A stretch of DNA of 64,000 nucleotides from Treponema sp. (GTDB lineage Bacteria; Spirochaetota; Spirochaetia; Treponematales; Treponemataceae), in contig JAKSLX010000001.1 of the NCBI GenBank assembly GCA_024400915.1, positions 186,001 to 250,000 on the forward strand, in the 5' to 3' direction. Under the pieces are notes generated by a model. That model had not been told where the DNA came from. It saw nothing but the letters and a program-made list of their open reading frames with translations, and searched no databases. Positions 8,146 through 16,608 of the stretch are shown piece by piece. The number at the start of each line of letters is the position of its first letter. The stretch's first letter is position 1. The position numbers and the translations under genes are program-made.

Positions 8146-9300
8146 TCATCCTTTTACAAAGGATTTTAACCTTGCAAGGGCATCCTGAACAATAGCTCGT
8201 GAAGTTGCAAGGTTTATTCTAACAAAATTTTCTCCACCTTTTCCGTAGTGGGTTCCATCATTGATGAACAAACCTGTCTTTGCACGGAGTTTTTCACTGA
8301 AGTCACTGCCATTCATTCCGCTTGCTGAAACATCTACCCACATGAGGTAGGTTGCATCGGATTTTATGACCTTCAGCTCTGGGACTTCCTTTTTTATGAA
8401 ATCTTCCGCAAGCCTTCTGTTTTCCCACACATAGTCTCTGAGTTCTTCAAGCCAAGGCTCACTTTTCGTATATGCTGCAACCGCAGACTGAACGGCAAAA
8501 GCATTTGGCTCACCGCATTCATCGGTGTTCAGCTGACGCCATACTTTATGCCTGAGGTTTTCATTTGGAACAACAACGGCAGAAGTTGAAAGCCCCGCAA
8601 TATTGAAGGTTTTTGTTGGAGCCACAGCCATTACGCAATTGTTCCTGCAGGTTTCGTTTACGCTTGCAAAAGGAACATAGTGCTTTTCAGGTTCCGTTAT
8701 GTCACAGTGGATTTCATCGCTAAAGACCACCACATTGTATCTGGCGCAAAGCTCGCCGATTTTGGCAAGAGTTTCCTTTGACCAGATTTTTCCAACAGGA
8801 TTCTGCGGATTGCACAAAATCATCATGGAAGTCTGCCTGTCGCTGAGTTTATCTTCCAGATCTTTAAAATCGATTTCGTAATTTTCACCGTCATACTTCA
8901 ACTGGCACTGAACAGGATTTCTTCCGTTGTTTACGATTGAATTGAAGAAGATGTTGTAAGTTGGCGTTAAGAGAAGGACATTTTCTCCTGGTGTCGTAAG
9001 TTTTCGCACGGAACTTGAAACTGCAGGAACAACGCCTGTAGAAAAAATCAGCCATTCCTTTTTGATTTCAAAGTCATAGCGTTTTTTCCACCAGCCGATG
9101 TAGGCATTGCGCCATTCATCATTTATATCTGCATAGCCCAGGGCACCAAGATCTGCCCTTTCAAGAATTGCGGATTTAATTTCAGGTGCCGTGTCAAAAT
9201 CCATGTCGGCAACCCAAAGGGGAATTTCATTTTCTGCGACATCCCATTTTATGGAATTTGTTTTTCTTCTGTCGGGAACAATGTCAAAATTATATTTCAT
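8146..9300 (-). CDS. MalY/PatB-type PLP aminotransferase (C-S lyase)
   Basis: PLP-dependent fold-type I enzyme of 384 residues. The N-terminal NSIKWDVAENEIPLWVADMDF block is characteristic of the MalY/PatB cystathionine beta-lyase group. CNPQNPVGKIW, the FSDEIHCDI block and the PLP-lysine motif APTKTFNIAGLS follow in order. The likely reaction is cleavage of C-S bonds in cystathionine or cysteine, releasing sulfide, pyruvate and ammonia; a regulatory role like that of MalY cannot be excluded. No Shine-Dalgarno is present; TATATT (9308-9313) lies 7 nt before the ATG, so the mRNA is probably leaderless. It is divergent from the TAXI receptor gene. Confidence 0.88.
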   Translation of the reverse strand: MKYNFDIVPDRRKTNSIKWDVAENEIPLWVADMDFDTAPEIKSAILERADLGALGYADINDEWRNAYIGWWKKRYDFEIKKEWLIFSTGVVPAVSSSVRKLTTPGENVLLLTPTYNIFFNSIVNNGRNPVQCQLKYDGENYEIDFKDLEDKLSDRQTSMMILCNPQNPVGKIWSKETLAKIGELCARYNVVVFSDEIHCDITEPEKHYVPFASVNETCRNNCVMAVAPTKTFNIAGLSTSAVVVPNENLRHKVWRQLNTDECGEPNAFAVQSAVAAYTKSEPWLEELRDYVWENRRLAEDFIKKEVPELKVIKSDATYLMWVDVSASGMNGSDFSEKLRAKTGLFINDGTHYGKGGENFVRINLATSRAIVQDALARLKSFVKG

Positions 9301-9386
9301 TGCCTTAAATATACTAAAAAAAACCGAATATTTCCTACCCTTAACATAGGTTTATATTTCTCCTTGTATTTATAGGAAGTCACTAA

Positions 9387-9416
9387 TTGAAAACATTAAA
9401 AAAATCGGTGTAATAT
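9387..9416 (+). promoter_or_regulatory. Putative promoter of the TAXI-TRAP operon
   Basis: TTGAAA (9387-9392), 18-nt spacer, TAATAT (9411-9416), followed by an AAAGGAG ribosome site ahead of the ATG at 9447. It sits in the divergent gap shared with the aminotransferase gene. Confidence 0.55.
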
Positions 9417-9446
9417 AGTAGAAACAAACTCAAAAGGAGCTAAATA

Positions 9447-10403
9447 ATGAAGAAAATCGCAGCTATCGTACTTGCTGTTTCAGCAGCATTTGCACTTGCA
9501 GGCTGTTCTAAGGCAGCATCAAAGAAGAACTTCATCCTTGCAACAGGTGGAACTTCTGGAACTTACTACCCATTCGGTGGTGCAATCGCAAACATCTGGA
9601 ACACAAAGATTGAAGGAATGAACGTTACAGCACAGTCAACAGGTGCTTCTGCAGAAAACCTCCGCCTCATCAGCGCAGGAGATGCAGAGTTCGCTACAGT
9701 TCAGAACGATGTTATGGATTACGCATACAACGGAACAGACATGTTCGCAGGAAAGGCTCTTCCTAACCTTGCTACACTTGGAACAATGTATCCAGAAGTT
9801 GTTCAGATTGCAGCTTCAAAATCAAGCGGAATCAAGACAATCTACGACCTTAAGGGAAAGCGTGTTTCAGTTGGAGACGCAGGTTCTGGTGTTGAATTCA
9901 ACGCAAAGCAGATTCTCGAAGGCTACGGTCTTACATTCGACGACATCAAGAAGTCAAACCTTTCTTTCAAGGAATCAGGTGAAGGACTCCAGAACGGAAC
10001 TTTGGATGCATGTTTTATCACAGCAGGTGTTCCAAACGCAGCTCTTCAGGAACTTGCATTCACAAACGGTCTTGTCCTCATTCCTGTAAACGGTGCAGAA
10101 GCTGATGCAATCTGCGCAAAGTATGGATTCTACACAAAGACTACAATTCCTGGCGGAACATACAAGGGAACTGATGAAGATACAGAAGCACTTTCAATCA
10201 AGTGCACAATCGCAGTCAACGCAAACCTTGATGAAGACACAGTCTATAAGATGACAAAGGTTCTCTTTGAAAACCTTGAAGAACTTGGAAACGCACACGC
10301 AAAGGGAAAGGAAGTTACAGCTGCAAAGGCAGTTACAGGATGCTCTGTTCCATTCCACCCAGGTGCAAAGAAGTACTTCGAAGAAATCGGACTCGTTAAA
10401 TAA
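9447..10403 (+). CDS. TAXI-type TRAP transporter solute-binding lipoprotein
   Basis: Extracytoplasmic substrate receptor of a TRAP-TAXI secondary transporter, 318 residues. A signal peptide ends in the lipobox LAGC (Cys19), so it is anchored to the outer face of the inner membrane. LATGGTSGTYYPFGGAIANIW is the N-terminal hallmark of TAXI proteins, followed by GASAENLRLISAGDAEFATVQNDV. TAXI receptors in other bacteria bind carboxylates such as glutamate; the ligand here is not evident. The codon choice is markedly biased, as in highly expressed genes. A palindrome that includes the stop codon separates it from the DUF1850 and permease genes, possibly lowering their expression relative to the receptor. 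Confidence 0.93.
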   Translation: MKKIAAIVLAVSAAFALAGCSKAASKKNFILATGGTSGTYYPFGGAIANIWNTKIEGMNVTAQSTGASAENLRLISAGDAEFATVQNDVMDYAYNGTDMFAGKALPNLATLGTMYPEVVQIAASKSSGIKTIYDLKGKRVSVGDAGSGVEFNAKQILEGYGLTFDDIKKSNLSFKESGEGLQNGTLDACFITAGVPNAALQELAFTNGLVLIPVNGAEADAICAKYGFYTKTTIPGGTYKGTDEDTEALSIKCTIAVNANLDEDTVYKMTKVLFENLEELGNAHAKGKEVTAAKAVTGCSVPFHPGAKKYFEEIGLVK

Positions 10404-10473
10404 TTAGGAATTAGGAATTAAGAATTAGGAATTGGAAGGAAGAGGAAACTTTTCTTCTGATTCCTAATTATTT
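10398..10473. repeat. AT-rich inverted repeat with GGAATTA iterations
   Basis: Perfect 14-bp arms, AAATAATTAGGAAT (10398-10411) and ATTCCTAATTATTT (10460-10473), enclose further copies of the AATTAGGAATTA unit. The left arm contains the stop codon of the TAXI receptor gene. A related AT-rich palindrome occurs at 19989-20020, also over a stop codon. It could act as an attenuator or mRNA-stabilising hairpin between receptor and permease genes. Confidence 0.6.
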
Positions 10474-10479
10474 ACAGCA

Positions 10480-10986
10480 ATGAAGACAAAGGCATTTTTG
10501 ATTTCAGTCATTTTCTTTTTAGCAGTAGCGTTTGTTTTCATCTTTCCTCTTTTTCCTGTTCTTTCAATTTCAAACAGAAAGAATCCTTCAGAAAAAATTT
10601 ATTTTGTAGATGGAACAAAAGGCTTTGTTGTTTCCTACACCCATTCGGTAAACAAAGGCAGAGTCCATGACTACTACAGAGCAGGAGGCAAGAACCTGAT
10701 TCTGTACAAGACCGATTTTGTAAGCTACGGTGCAGGTATGCCTGAAATAGAAGAAACTCCAGGTGCAGTTTTTCATCAGGCAGACGAAACCTATACCATG
10801 GAATACGAAAGGAATGTAGGAACAAGCTTTCTTCTTTCCGTCGGAGTTATTGCCGAACATTCCGTTACCGTTGGTAACAATGAATTTTTCCTGAAAGATT
10901 TTTTTGAACCTAAGACAAGTCTTGTTTTTGAATTCAAAAGAATCCCACTTGTTGAATTGCTGAATAAAAAGAGGAGGCCAAATTGA
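10480..10986 (+). CDS. DUF1850 domain protein of the TRAP operon
   Basis: A 168-residue protein with one N-terminal hydrophobic segment (about 5-28), probably a signal anchor, followed by a periplasmic domain. The core GFVVSYTHSVNKGRVHDYYR and the VSYGAGMPE block match the DUF1850 family, which is typically encoded next to TAXI-type TRAP permeases. The position between receptor and permease fits; it is likely an accessory component of the transporter, although its function is unknown in general. No clear Shine-Dalgarno precedes the ATG. Its TGA stop overlaps the TTG start of the permease, indicating translational coupling. Confidence 0.85.
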   Translation: MKTKAFLISVIFFLAVAFVFIFPLFPVLSISNRKNPSEKIYFVDGTKGFVVSYTHSVNKGRVHDYYRAGGKNLILYKTDFVSYGAGMPEIEETPGAVFHQADETYTMEYERNVGTSFLLSVGVIAEHSVTVGNNEFFLKDFFEPKTSLVFEFKRIPLVELLNKKRRPN

Positions 10987-12998
10987 GCAACGACGAAAAC
11001 ACAACTCAGAACGAAGAACAGTTCGAGAGCCAGATGGAAAATCTGGGACCTACTTCAAACGAAGCAGAACTTAAGGAGATGATGAAAAACCTTGACCGCG
11101 AGCAGGCATACAGAGAACATACATGCTGGCGCCAGTACATCACAGTACTTGTTTCCATTGCCTTTGTTGTTTTCCAGCTCTATTCAAGCCTTTCCGGAAT
11201 GGTAACAGCACAGATTCTCCGTGCAACACATCTTGCCTTTGTGCAGATGCTTGCATTCCTTCTTTTCCCTGCAACAAAGAAACTTCCACGCAACCATCTT
11301 CCATGGTACGATGTTGTCCTTGCACTGGTAGGTGCAGTCTGCTGGTTCTATATCGTGGTAAATTTCCAGGAGCTTGCACGCCGTACAGGTGCCTTTACAT
11401 TCCTTGACATTTTTGTAGCCTGCGTTGGAATCCTTATCCTTGCAGAAAGCTGCCGCCGCATTGTAGGTCTTCCAATCCTCATCATTGCAACCTGCTTTGT
11501 CCTTTACGCACTTTTCGGAAAATACATGCCTGGATTCTTTAACCACCGCGGTTATTCAATCAAGCGCGTTGCAGCACACCTTTTCTACAATACGGAAGGT
11601 ATCATGGGTGTTCCAATCGGAGCATGTTCAACTTTCATCTTCCTTTTCATTCTTTTTGGAGCACTTCTTGAAAAGACAGGAATCGGACAGTTCTTCATCG
11701 ACATCTGCAATGCAATTGCAGGTGGTGCTTCCGGTGGTCCTGCAAAGGTTGCTGTTTTGACATCAGCTTTGCTTGGAACAGTTTCAGGATCTTCTGTTTC
11801 AAACACAGTAGGAAGCGGAAGCTTTACTATTCCAATGATGAAGAAACTTGGTTACAAAAGTGAATTCGCAGGAGCCGTAGAAGCCGCAGCCTCTACAGGT
11901 GGTCAGCTTATGCCTCCAATCATGGGTGCAGCAGCATTCCTTATGGCAGAAAGTTTGGGCATGTCTTACATCAAGATTGTCAAGGCTGCTATCATTCCTG
12001 CCCTTCTCTACTTTACAGGAATCTTCATCACAGTACATCTTGAAGCACATAAGCTTGGACTCAAGGGACTTCCACGCGAACAGCTTCCAAAGTTCCTTCC
12101 TTTGTTCCTTCGCAAGGGTTACATGCTTCTTCCATTGATTGCAATCGTATTCTTCCTTTGCATCGGACGCACAGCAGTTTACGCTGCCTTTATGGGAATT
12201 GCAGTCTGCGTTGCCATCGGCGTAATCACTTCTTTCGTAGATGTTGCACAGGGCCGCAAGCCAACTTTCAGCGCCAACGACATTGTTGAAGTAATGTGTT
12301 CAGCCGCAAGAAACATCATCAGCGTTGCAATTGCATGTGCCATGGCAGGAATCATCATCGGCGTTGTTACCCTTACAGGCATTGGACTTAAGTTTGGAGC
12401 AGGCCTCATTTCAATTTCTCACGGAATCGCCTTCATCACCCTTTTCCTTACAATGATTTCTTCCATCATCCTTGGTATGGGTGCTCCAACAACAGCAAAC
12501 TACCTCATTACATCTACAATTACAGCAGGTGCAATCATCCAGCTTGGATACGAACCAATTGCAGCCCACATGTTTGCATTCTACTTTGGCATCATCGCAG
12601 ATGTTACACCTCCTGTTGCCCTTGCAGCTCTTGCAGGTGCGGCAATAGCAAAGGGAAAGCCAATGAAGACGGCCCTGAACGCAACGAAGCTTGCCATCGG
12701 AGCCTTCATCATTCCGTACATTTTTGTTTTCAGTCCTGCAATGCTCATGATCAATACGGACCTTATGGGAATCCTTTCAATCAGCATGTCGGCCATCATC
12801 GGCATGTTTGCCATCAGCGCTGCCCTTGAAGGCTATGTATTCAGAAAGGAATCAATCGTTGAAAGAATTCTTTTTGCAATTGCAGGTCTTAGCTGTGTAA
12901 TCCCAGGCTATACTTCTGATGCCATCGGCTTTGTTGTAATCGGTTCCCTGATTGCCTACCAGATCATCAGAAACAGAGCTGAAAAAGCTAAGGCATAG
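10983..12998 (+). CDS. TRAP transporter fused permease (4TM + 12TM)
   Basis: Integral membrane component of the TAXI-TRAP system, 671 residues, in which the small (DctQ-like) and large (DctM-like) subunits are one chain. The cytoplasmic N terminus is acidic (about 1-50). Hydrophobic segments then run nearly to the C terminus, with signature stretches GTVSGSSVSNTVGSGSFTIPM, STGGQLMPPIMGAAAFL and GMGAPTTANYLI. It couples solute uptake to an ion gradient. The start is TTG at 10983, supported by AGAGGAGG at good spacing and by overlap with the preceding stop; MSNDEN is the first sequence. A strong terminator follows at 13044-13077. Confidence 0.93.
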   Translation: MSNDENTTQNEEQFESQMENLGPTSNEAELKEMMKNLDREQAYREHTCWRQYITVLVSIAFVVFQLYSSLSGMVTAQILRATHLAFVQMLAFLLFPATKKLPRNHLPWYDVVLALVGAVCWFYIVVNFQELARRTGAFTFLDIFVACVGILILAESCRRIVGLPILIIATCFVLYALFGKYMPGFFNHRGYSIKRVAAHLFYNTEGIMGVPIGACSTFIFLFILFGALLEKTGIGQFFIDICNAIAGGASGGPAKVAVLTSALLGTVSGSSVSNTVGSGSFTIPMMKKLGYKSEFAGAVEAAASTGGQLMPPIMGAAAFLMAESLGMSYIKIVKAAIIPALLYFTGIFITVHLEAHKLGLKGLPREQLPKFLPLFLRKGYMLLPLIAIVFFLCIGRTAVYAAFMGIAVCVAIGVITSFVDVAQGRKPTFSANDIVEVMCSAARNIISVAIACAMAGIIIGVVTLTGIGLKFGAGLISISHGIAFITLFLTMISSIILGMGAPTTANYLITSTITAGAIIQLGYEPIAAHMFAFYFGIIADVTPPVALAALAGAAIAKGKPMKTALNATKLAIGAFIIPYIFVFSPAMLMINTDLMGILSISMSAIIGMFAISAALEGYVFRKESIVERILFAIAGLSCVIPGYTSDAIGFVVIGSLIAYQIIRNRAEKAKA

Positions 12999-13043
12999 AT
13001 TAAATAAAACTGTTGGGGCAAACCTGACACTGACAAAAAAGAT

Positions 13044-13077
13044 AAAGCCCCGGGACTATTAACGGCCTCGGGGCTTT
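13044..13077. terminator. Rho-independent terminator after the TRAP operon
   Basis: Perfect 9-bp arms AAAGCCCCG (13044-13052) and CGGGGCTTT (13069-13077) separated by a 16-nt loop. Since the A run is on the other side, it may serve both converging units. Confidence 0.75.
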
Positions 13078-13095
13078 GTTGTTCATGCTGAAACT

Positions 13096-14026
13096 TTATT
13101 TGAAAAGCTCAGTTGCAATGGCAAGCTGGTTCCTGATGTCGATGTGCTGAGGGCAAGCCATTTCGCATTTGCCGCACTTGATGCACTTTTCAGAACGCTG
13201 CTTTCCAAGGTTGTCTACATTCCACTGAAGATGAACTTTTGCAGAAGACACATTGTTGAAAAGCTTGTAAAGGTTAAGGCACTTGAAGGTTCCAGGAATT
13301 CCAATATCAACAGGACAAACCTTTGTACAGTAGTTGCAGTCCGTACAAGGAACAAGCGGAACCTTAAGAAGCTCTTCCTGTGCTTTTGCAATAACCTTTT
13401 TCTGCCCCTCATCAAAATGCTTGAAGTCCTTCATGTATGAAAGGTTGTCTTCCACCTGCTGCAGTGTGCTCATTCCGCTCAAGACTGTAATGATTCCTTC
13501 AAGATCAGCACAGAATCTTACTGCCCAGGAAGCAACAGAACTTTCAGGTTCTGCATCTTTGAAAACCTTTACGACATTTTCTGGTGGAGTTGCAAGGAAT
13601 CCGCCTTTTACAGGTTCCATGACGATTACAGGCTTACCGTGAGCGCGGCAGATCTCATAGCACCTGCGGGAAGCAATGTCCTTGTTTTCCCAGTCAGCAT
13701 AGTTTATCTGAAGCTGAACGAATTCTGCGTTGCTTCAATGAAGTTTCAAACTGCTTGTAGCAATCTTCCTTTGAATTGCAGTTGAGCCATGCAGAAAGTT
13801 TTGTTGCAAGCTGAAATGATTCGCGTGGGTAGCGTTCAACAAGAGCCTGCCTTGTTGCATCTTCACTTCCGCCATAACAGAATGCAGTGTCAAAATATGT
13901 AAAGCCAGCCTTCATGTAAAGGTCAACCATCTTCTTTGTTTCCTCAACATCGATCTTTCCGTCTTTCTGAGGAAGTCTCATCATGCCAAATCCGAGTTTC
14001 TTAATTTCTTCACCAAGAAATGCCAT
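13096..14026 (-). pseudogene. Aldo/keto reductase with C-terminal 4Fe-4S domain, internally deleted and frameshifted
   Basis: The N-terminal part (from ATG 14026, GGAGAA ribosome site) reads MAFLGEEIKKLGFGMMRLP...GFTYFDTAFCYGGSED up to KQFETSLK near 13737. The reading frame then shifts: a second frame continues with NAEFVQLQINYADWEN, CRAHGKPVIVMEPVKGGF and the ferredoxin-like CTDCNYCTKVCPVDIG and CIKCGKCEMACPQHID clusters to 13096. Members of this family usually run to about 370-380 residues. Here the two parts add to roughly 310, and the segment that normally holds the YFDFYLLH and IGFSFH strands is gone. So about 65 codons are deleted with loss of frame. The catalytic barrel cannot form; the gene is judged inactive unless the join is an assembly error. 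Confidence 0.85.
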
Positions 14027-14096
14027 TCTATTCTCCAATTGTTTTTGTGTGTTACTTACAGTATGAAACAAATTGAAGGAAGTAACAAATAATTTT

Positions 14097-14125
14097 TTGA
14101 TATTGATAAAGCATGTTGATATAAT
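14097..14125 (+). promoter_or_regulatory. Consensus promoter of the patatin-like gene, leaderless
   Basis: TTGATA (14097-14102), 17-nt spacer, TATAAT (14120-14125). The ATG at 14132 is exactly where transcription would start, 7 nt downstream. No Shine-Dalgarno is present. Confidence 0.75.
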
Positions 14126-14131
14126 GAAAAT

Positions 14132-14974
14132 ATGAAAGGGATGATTCTTGAAGGCGGTGCCATGCGCGGAATGTTTACCTGCGGCATCACCGATGTTTTT
14201 ATGGAAAACGGAATTGACTTCGATGGCATTATCGGAGTAAGCGCTGGTGCAACATTCGGGTGCAATTACAAATCAAAGCAACCTGGAAGAGCCATAAGAT
14301 ACAATACAAAATTCAGCCGTGACAGCCACTACGGAACTTTCCGCAACCTCTTAAGAAACGGCGATCTTTACGATGCAAAATTCTGCTACGAGGACATTCC
14401 ATTCAAGCTTGATCTATTTGATGTTAAAGCCTATGCAGAAAATCCATTGCGATTCTATGTTGTGGTTTCAGACCTTGAAACAGGCAAACCTGTAGTCCAC
14501 GAAATTCCAGATGGCAACACTGAAGATCTTCTGTGGATGAGGGCAAGCGCCAGCCTTCCTTTGGTTTCAACTCCAGTTGTAATCGACGGCAAAAGATATC
14601 TTGACGGCGGAATCACAAGTTCAATTCCATTAAAACAGTTCATGGAAATGGGCTATGACAAGAACATCGTAATCCTTACCCGCACAAGGGAATATGTAAA
14701 AAAACCATCCTCATTTGCAATGCTGATGAAGTTCATCCTAAGAAAATATCCAAAGCTTGTTGAAGCTATGACCCGCCGCCACATCATGTACGACGAAGAA
14801 AAACAATTTGTCTTTGAACAGGAAAAACTTGGCAACTGCTATGTAATCGCTCCTGAAGTTGATGTTGGAATCAGCAGAACTGAACATGATCCAAATGAAC
14901 TCCGCAGGGTTTACGAAATGGGAAGACAAGCAGGACTCAAGCATCTTGAAGCCGTAAAGGAATACCTTAAATAA
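14132..14974 (+). CDS. Patatin-like phospholipase (YjjU-type)
   Basis: Cytoplasmic serine lipase of 280 residues with a Ser-Asp dyad. The oxyanion loop EGGAMRG (7-13), the nucleophile elbow GVSAG with Ser37, and the DGG motif with Asp158 are all intact. The C-terminal third (about 165-280) is an extension seen in the YjjU-like branch, with VIAPEVDVGISRTEHDP near the end. It likely hydrolyses acyl esters of membrane lipids; the natural substrate is unknown. Transcription appears to begin at the ATG (leaderless). The FAD oxidoreductase and ATP-grasp genes follow on the same strand, but the next gene has its own -10 box. Confidence 0.9.
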   Translation: MKGMILEGGAMRGMFTCGITDVFMENGIDFDGIIGVSAGATFGCNYKSKQPGRAIRYNTKFSRDSHYGTFRNLLRNGDLYDAKFCYEDIPFKLDLFDVKAYAENPLRFYVVVSDLETGKPVVHEIPDGNTEDLLWMRASASLPLVSTPVVIDGKRYLDGGITSSIPLKQFMEMGYDKNIVILTRTREYVKKPSSFAMLMKFILRKYPKLVEAMTRRHIMYDEEKQFVFEQEKLGNCYVIAPEVDVGISRTEHDPNELRRVYEMGRQAGLKHLEAVKEYLK

Positions 14975-14997
14975 TTTCTTTCTGATATACTTTTTCC

Positions 14998-16605
14998 ATG
15001 ATTAAAGAGATTTCAATTCAGATCAGTCCAGACCAGGAAAAAGATTCAGAATTTATTAAGACAAAAATTTTCAGCGAACTCAAAAAGAATTCCATTTCAT
15101 TCAGGCCGTCTGAAGTTGAAACTGTATTCGTAAAAAAATCCATCGATGCCCGCCATAAAAACGTAAAGCTTTTCATGCGTTACAAGGTTTACATCGGAGA
15201 AAAACCAGGGGAAGAATTTACAAAGCTCCCGGAATGGAAAAATGCGGATGGAAAGAAATCTGTCATCATCGTAGGTTCAGGACCTGCAGGTCTCTTTGGT
15301 GCCTTCAAGCTTCTTGAATACGGAATCAAGCCAGTCATCGTTGAACGGGGAAGCGACACAAGCACAAGAAAACGCGACATTGCCGCAATAAGTACAAAAG
15401 GAACTGTTGACGGAAATTCCAACTACTGCTTTGGCGAGGGTGGGGCTGGAACTTTTTCCGACGGAAAGCTTTACACAAGAAGCAACAAACGCGGCGACAT
15501 TTCAAGCGTCCTTAAAATCTTTGCAAACTTTGGAGCAGACAAAAAAATCCTTACGGATGCACATCCCCACATCGGAACTGACAGACTTCCGGCAATCATA
15601 AATTCCATGAGGGAATTCATAATTTCCAAAGGCGGAGAATTTCACTTTGACACAAAATGCGTTGACCTCATAAAAGAAGGAAATGCAGTTCTTGGAATCA
15701 GGACGGAAAACACAAAGACAAAGGAAGCAAAAGAATTCCACGGCGATGCAGTTGTTCTTGCAACCGGCCACAGTGCTCCAGACATTTACAAAATGATTGC
15801 AAAAATCTCACCTGAATCTCTGGAAGCAAAAACCTTTGCAGTAGGTGTCCGCGCAGAGCATCCCCGCACACTCATAGATGCCATCCGCTTCCACGGAAAA
15901 CCAGACGCTTCTTTGGGAGCAGCCGAATACAGGTTTACGACCCAGCAGAAGGACCGTGGTGTCTACAGCTTCTGCATGTGCCCGGGTGGATTTGTTGTTC
16001 CAAGCCAGAGCGGACCAGACCAGATAGTAGTAAACGGCATGTCTGCAAGCGGAAGAAACAGCCGCTGGAGCAATGCTGCCGTTGTAGTTGAAACAAGACC
16101 AGAAGACATTCCAGGCGAATATATAAAGCGGGCAAAGGAACTTGGATGTCCTGCCCTTGCGGGACTTTTGTGGCGTGACCATCTGGAAAAGCTTGCCGCA
16201 GACAATGGAAAAGGACAGAAGGCTCCGGCCCAGAGAATCCGCGACTTTGTAGACGGCAAGGAAAGCACAGACCTTCCCGAAACCAGCTACACGCCTGGAA
16301 TAGTTTCAAGCCGCCTTGACCAGTGGATTCCAAGGCAGATTTCTGAACGCCTTGCCATGTGCTTTAAATACATAAACCGCGACACCATGAAGGGGTTCCT
16401 TTGCGACGACGGACTATTAATTGCATTGGAGACAAGAACTTCAACTCCAGTCCGAATTGCCCGCAACAAGGAAAACTTTGAATGTGTTGGTCTTGGAAAC
16501 CTTTACCCTTGCGGAGAAGGTTCAGGCTATTCAGGTGGAATCGTAAGCAGCGCCATGGACGGTGAAAACGCCTGCGTAAAGATCGCTGAAAAGTTCGGCT
16601 TCTAA
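14998..16605 (+). CDS. NAD(P)/FAD-dependent oxidoreductase (COG2509-like)
   Basis: A 535-residue flavoprotein. After an N-terminal domain of about 85 residues with ferredoxin-like pattern comes the FAD-binding Rossmann motif VIIVGSGPAGLFGAF and the acidic end VIVERG. Further blocks are NSNYCFGEGGAGTFSDGKLYT, VLATGHSAPDIY and the C-terminal GEGSGYSGGIVSSAMDG. These match the family of uncharacterised FAD-dependent dehydrogenases related to GltD/BFD-like proteins. The electron acceptor and substrate are not known. TATACT (14986-14991) lies 6 nt before the ATG and there is no ribosome site, so the message is probably leaderless. The ATP-grasp gene begins 3 nt after its stop. Confidence 0.85.
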   Translation: MIKEISIQISPDQEKDSEFIKTKIFSELKKNSISFRPSEVETVFVKKSIDARHKNVKLFMRYKVYIGEKPGEEFTKLPEWKNADGKKSVIIVGSGPAGLFGAFKLLEYGIKPVIVERGSDTSTRKRDIAAISTKGTVDGNSNYCFGEGGAGTFSDGKLYTRSNKRGDISSVLKIFANFGADKKILTDAHPHIGTDRLPAIINSMREFIISKGGEFHFDTKCVDLIKEGNAVLGIRTENTKTKEAKEFHGDAVVLATGHSAPDIYKMIAKISPESLEAKTFAVGVRAEHPRTLIDAIRFHGKPDASLGAAEYRFTTQQKDRGVYSFCMCPGGFVVPSQSGPDQIVVNGMSASGRNSRWSNAAVVVETRPEDIPGEYIKRAKELGCPALAGLLWRDHLEKLAADNGKGQKAPAQRIRDFVDGKESTDLPETSYTPGIVSSRLDQWIPRQISERLAMCFKYINRDTMKGFLCDDGLLIALETRTSTPVRIARNKENFECVGLGNLYPCGEGSGYSGGIVSSAMDGENACVKIAEKFGF

Positions 16606-16608
16606 ACC

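Noticed and set aside
11140..11546. Minus-strand Cys-rich frames inside the TRAP permease
   Set aside because: Shadows caused by the strongly biased codon use of the permease gene.
14027..14071. Longer start of the aldo/keto reductase (ATG 14071)
   Set aside because: The family N terminus MxFLGxxIxKLGFGMMRLP begins at 14026, which also has the ribosome site.
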